Assembly: GCA_023415935.1 (NCBI GenBank)
Contig: JAEZIX010000093.1
Location: forward strand, 1-23,203
From: Cyanobacteria bacterium OH_CDB_20
GTDB lineage: Bacteria > Cyanobacteriota > Vampirovibrionia > Gastranaerophilales > Gastranaerophilaceae
Reading direction: 5' to 3'
DNA length: 23,203 bases
The position numbers were made by a program, and so were the translations under genes. Position 1 is the first letter of the stretch; each line of letters opens with the position of its first letter. The notes under the pieces are model-generated. The model had not been told where the DNA came from and ran no database searches. It worked only from the letters and a program-made list of their open reading frames with translations. Of this stretch, positions 22,372 to 23,203 are shown piece after piece.

Positions 22372-22947
22372 GTGAAGAAAAAAAATATAGGATACATAGC
22401 GGTTTTTACCGTAATATTGCTAGGATGTTTGTGGGCGTTTATCTCCGCAGGCATTATTACACGTGATTTTAAGGCAAAGCTATCTAATAAAGAACTTGAG
22501 AGAAAAGAAGTAAACATTGATAATCTTCTTGTTACAGAAACAAAAGATGGTGCAAAGCTTTGGGAGCTTTTTGCAGAAAATGGTCATTATGATGACCAAT
22601 ACAATATTGCTTATTTGAATGATGTAATTGGTAATTTCTACACTGATGGCGTTGTAACTGCAAGTTTCAAGTCATCTCAAGCTACTTATAACTCAGAAAA
22701 AAAACAGATTATATTGTATGACAATACAGTAATTGTGTACAAAGATGGTTCAAATGTAAAAGCAAACAAAATCGTTTGGTCTGGCCAAGACGAAAAAATT
22801 ACTGCAGTCGGCAGTATTCGTATCGAAAAGCCGGGCGAAGCTGTTATTTATGGTACGAAAGCAGTTCTTTCAAATAAATTAACAGATTTTCAAATTGTTG
22901 GAAGAACTAAAACAGAACTTTACGGTAGAGGAAAAAGTTTATTATGA
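22372..22947 (+). CDS. lptC: LPS export periplasmic protein LptC
   Basis: 191-aa bitopic protein. One N-terminal membrane helix (~7-29) is followed by a periplasmic beta-jellyroll: KLWELFAENGHYDDQYNIAYLNDV, QATYNSEKKQIILYDNTVIVYKDG and KVKANKIVW-type strands, read here as the repeated pattern of Y/W-rich strands with NNG turns (residues 58-165). This is the LptC/YrbK family, which passes lipopolysaccharide from LptFG to LptA. The start is GTG at 22372, with AGGA eight bases upstream. It overlaps the next gene by ATGA, as in lptC-lptA operons generally, which strongly supports the call. Confidence 0.87.
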   Translation: MKKKNIGYIAVFTVILLGCLWAFISAGIITRDFKAKLSNKELERKEVNIDNLLVTETKDGAKLWELFAENGHYDDQYNIAYLNDVIGNFYTDGVVTASFKSSQATYNSEKKQIILYDNTVIVYKDGSNVKANKIVWSGQDEKITAVGSIRIEKPGEAVIYGTKAVLSNKLTDFQIVGRTKTELYGRGKSLL

Positions 22948-23203
22948 TGAAAAAAATAGTTTTAATTATTTTTACAGTTATTTCTATTGCAGGACTTGCG
23001 TTTGCTGCTGATTTGAAAATTCAGTCGAACAAGCAGGAGTTTTCTGATAAAGATAACAAAATATTTTTAGATGGTAACGTTAATGTAAAAATGGATGACT
23101 TGAACATTATGAGCCCAAAGGCTCAGGTGGAGCTTGATCCTGAAACAAAAAAAATCAAAAATGTTGAATTTTTGAATAATGCATATTCATATCAGGTTAA
23201 AGC
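22944..23203 (+). CDS. lptA: LptA/OstA-like LPS transport protein, 3' cut by window end
   Basis: The first 86 residues are visible. ATG at 22944 overlaps the lptC stop (ATGA) with GAGG upstream; a second ATG follows at once. The signal peptide is MKKIVLIIFTVISIAGLAFA, cut before ADLKIQSN. The mature start, FSDKDNKIFLDGNVNVKMDDLNIMSPKAQVEL as landmarks F42, G44, V46 and A60, is the OstA/LptA beta-jellyroll repeat (x-G-N-V-x-V, x-x-S-P-K-A-x-V). It would form the periplasmic bridge that carries LPS to the outer membrane. The frame is open at the window end. Confidence 0.85.
   Translation, partial: MMKKIVLIIFTVISIAGLAFAADLKIQSNKQEFSDKDNKIFLDGNVNVKMDDLNIMSPKAQVELDPETKKIKNVEFLNNAYSYQVK

Noticed and set aside
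1..23203. CRISPR array or insertion sequence
   Set aside because: No regularly spaced identical repeats with unique spacers and no transposase gene were seen; repeats found are short tandem or paired sites.

Overview
Organism: the window is AT-rich DNA, roughly one third G+C by eye, with short intergenic gaps and many overlapping stop/start codons. LptC and LptA, a TolC-type outer-membrane factor end and a HlyD-type adaptor show a diderm (Gram-negative) bacterium with lipopolysaccharide export. A gut-associated AT-rich lineage such as Gastranaerophilales/Vampirovibrionia is my best guess, but it rests on general impression only. | Layout. (1) Positions 1-4773 are a chromosomal efflux operon on the + strand: the end of an outer-membrane factor, a periplasmic adaptor, a two-domain ABC ATPase and two ABC-2 permeases, all overlapping or abutting (YbhGFSR-like). 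(2) Positions 4802-6554 hold a small DUF378 membrane protein (-) and a photolyase/cryptochrome of the FeS-BCP family (+) that appears to have lost most of its iron-sulfur ligands. (3) Positions 6596-20891 are an integrated mobile element of about 14.3 kb in the 3' half of a tRNA-Phe gene. It is bounded by a perfect 45-bp direct repeat that corresponds to the tRNA 3' end through the anticodon loop. (4) Positions 20847-23203 are chromosome again: the intact tRNA-Phe (-), a GlcF/GlpC-like two-cluster iron-sulfur protein (-), and divergent lptC-lptA (+, the latter cut by the window end). | The element: its centre carries an excisionase-like MerR/HTH protein, a PrimPol-D5 primase-helicase and a tyrosine integrase, i.e. 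a P4-like replication/integration core without any capsid, terminase or portal gene. This looks like a satellite or a small integrative element rather than a full prophage. Both outer flanks carry accessory genes. On the left, an AlbA_2/Schlafen-like protein stands near a wHTH-like protein with a GNNN motif and a small zinc-ribbon protein. On the right are an exported PDZ protein with a two-helix membrane partner, an XRE regulator, a large reverse transcriptase-nitrilase fusion (a defence-associated RT of the DRT/UG type) preceded by a 25-aa ORF, and a two-gene operon of a 194-aa protein with an XRE-ImmA/IrrE protein. The element therefore reads as a mobile anti-phage defence island. | The most interesting signals are the RT-nitrilase gene with its tightly coupled mini-ORF, the three left-flank genes of unknown system, the paired 11-bp-spaced GACACA sites just inside both attachment sites, three AATATTC repeats at an exact 13-bp period near attR, and a palindrome-rich non-coding region upstream of the replication genes.
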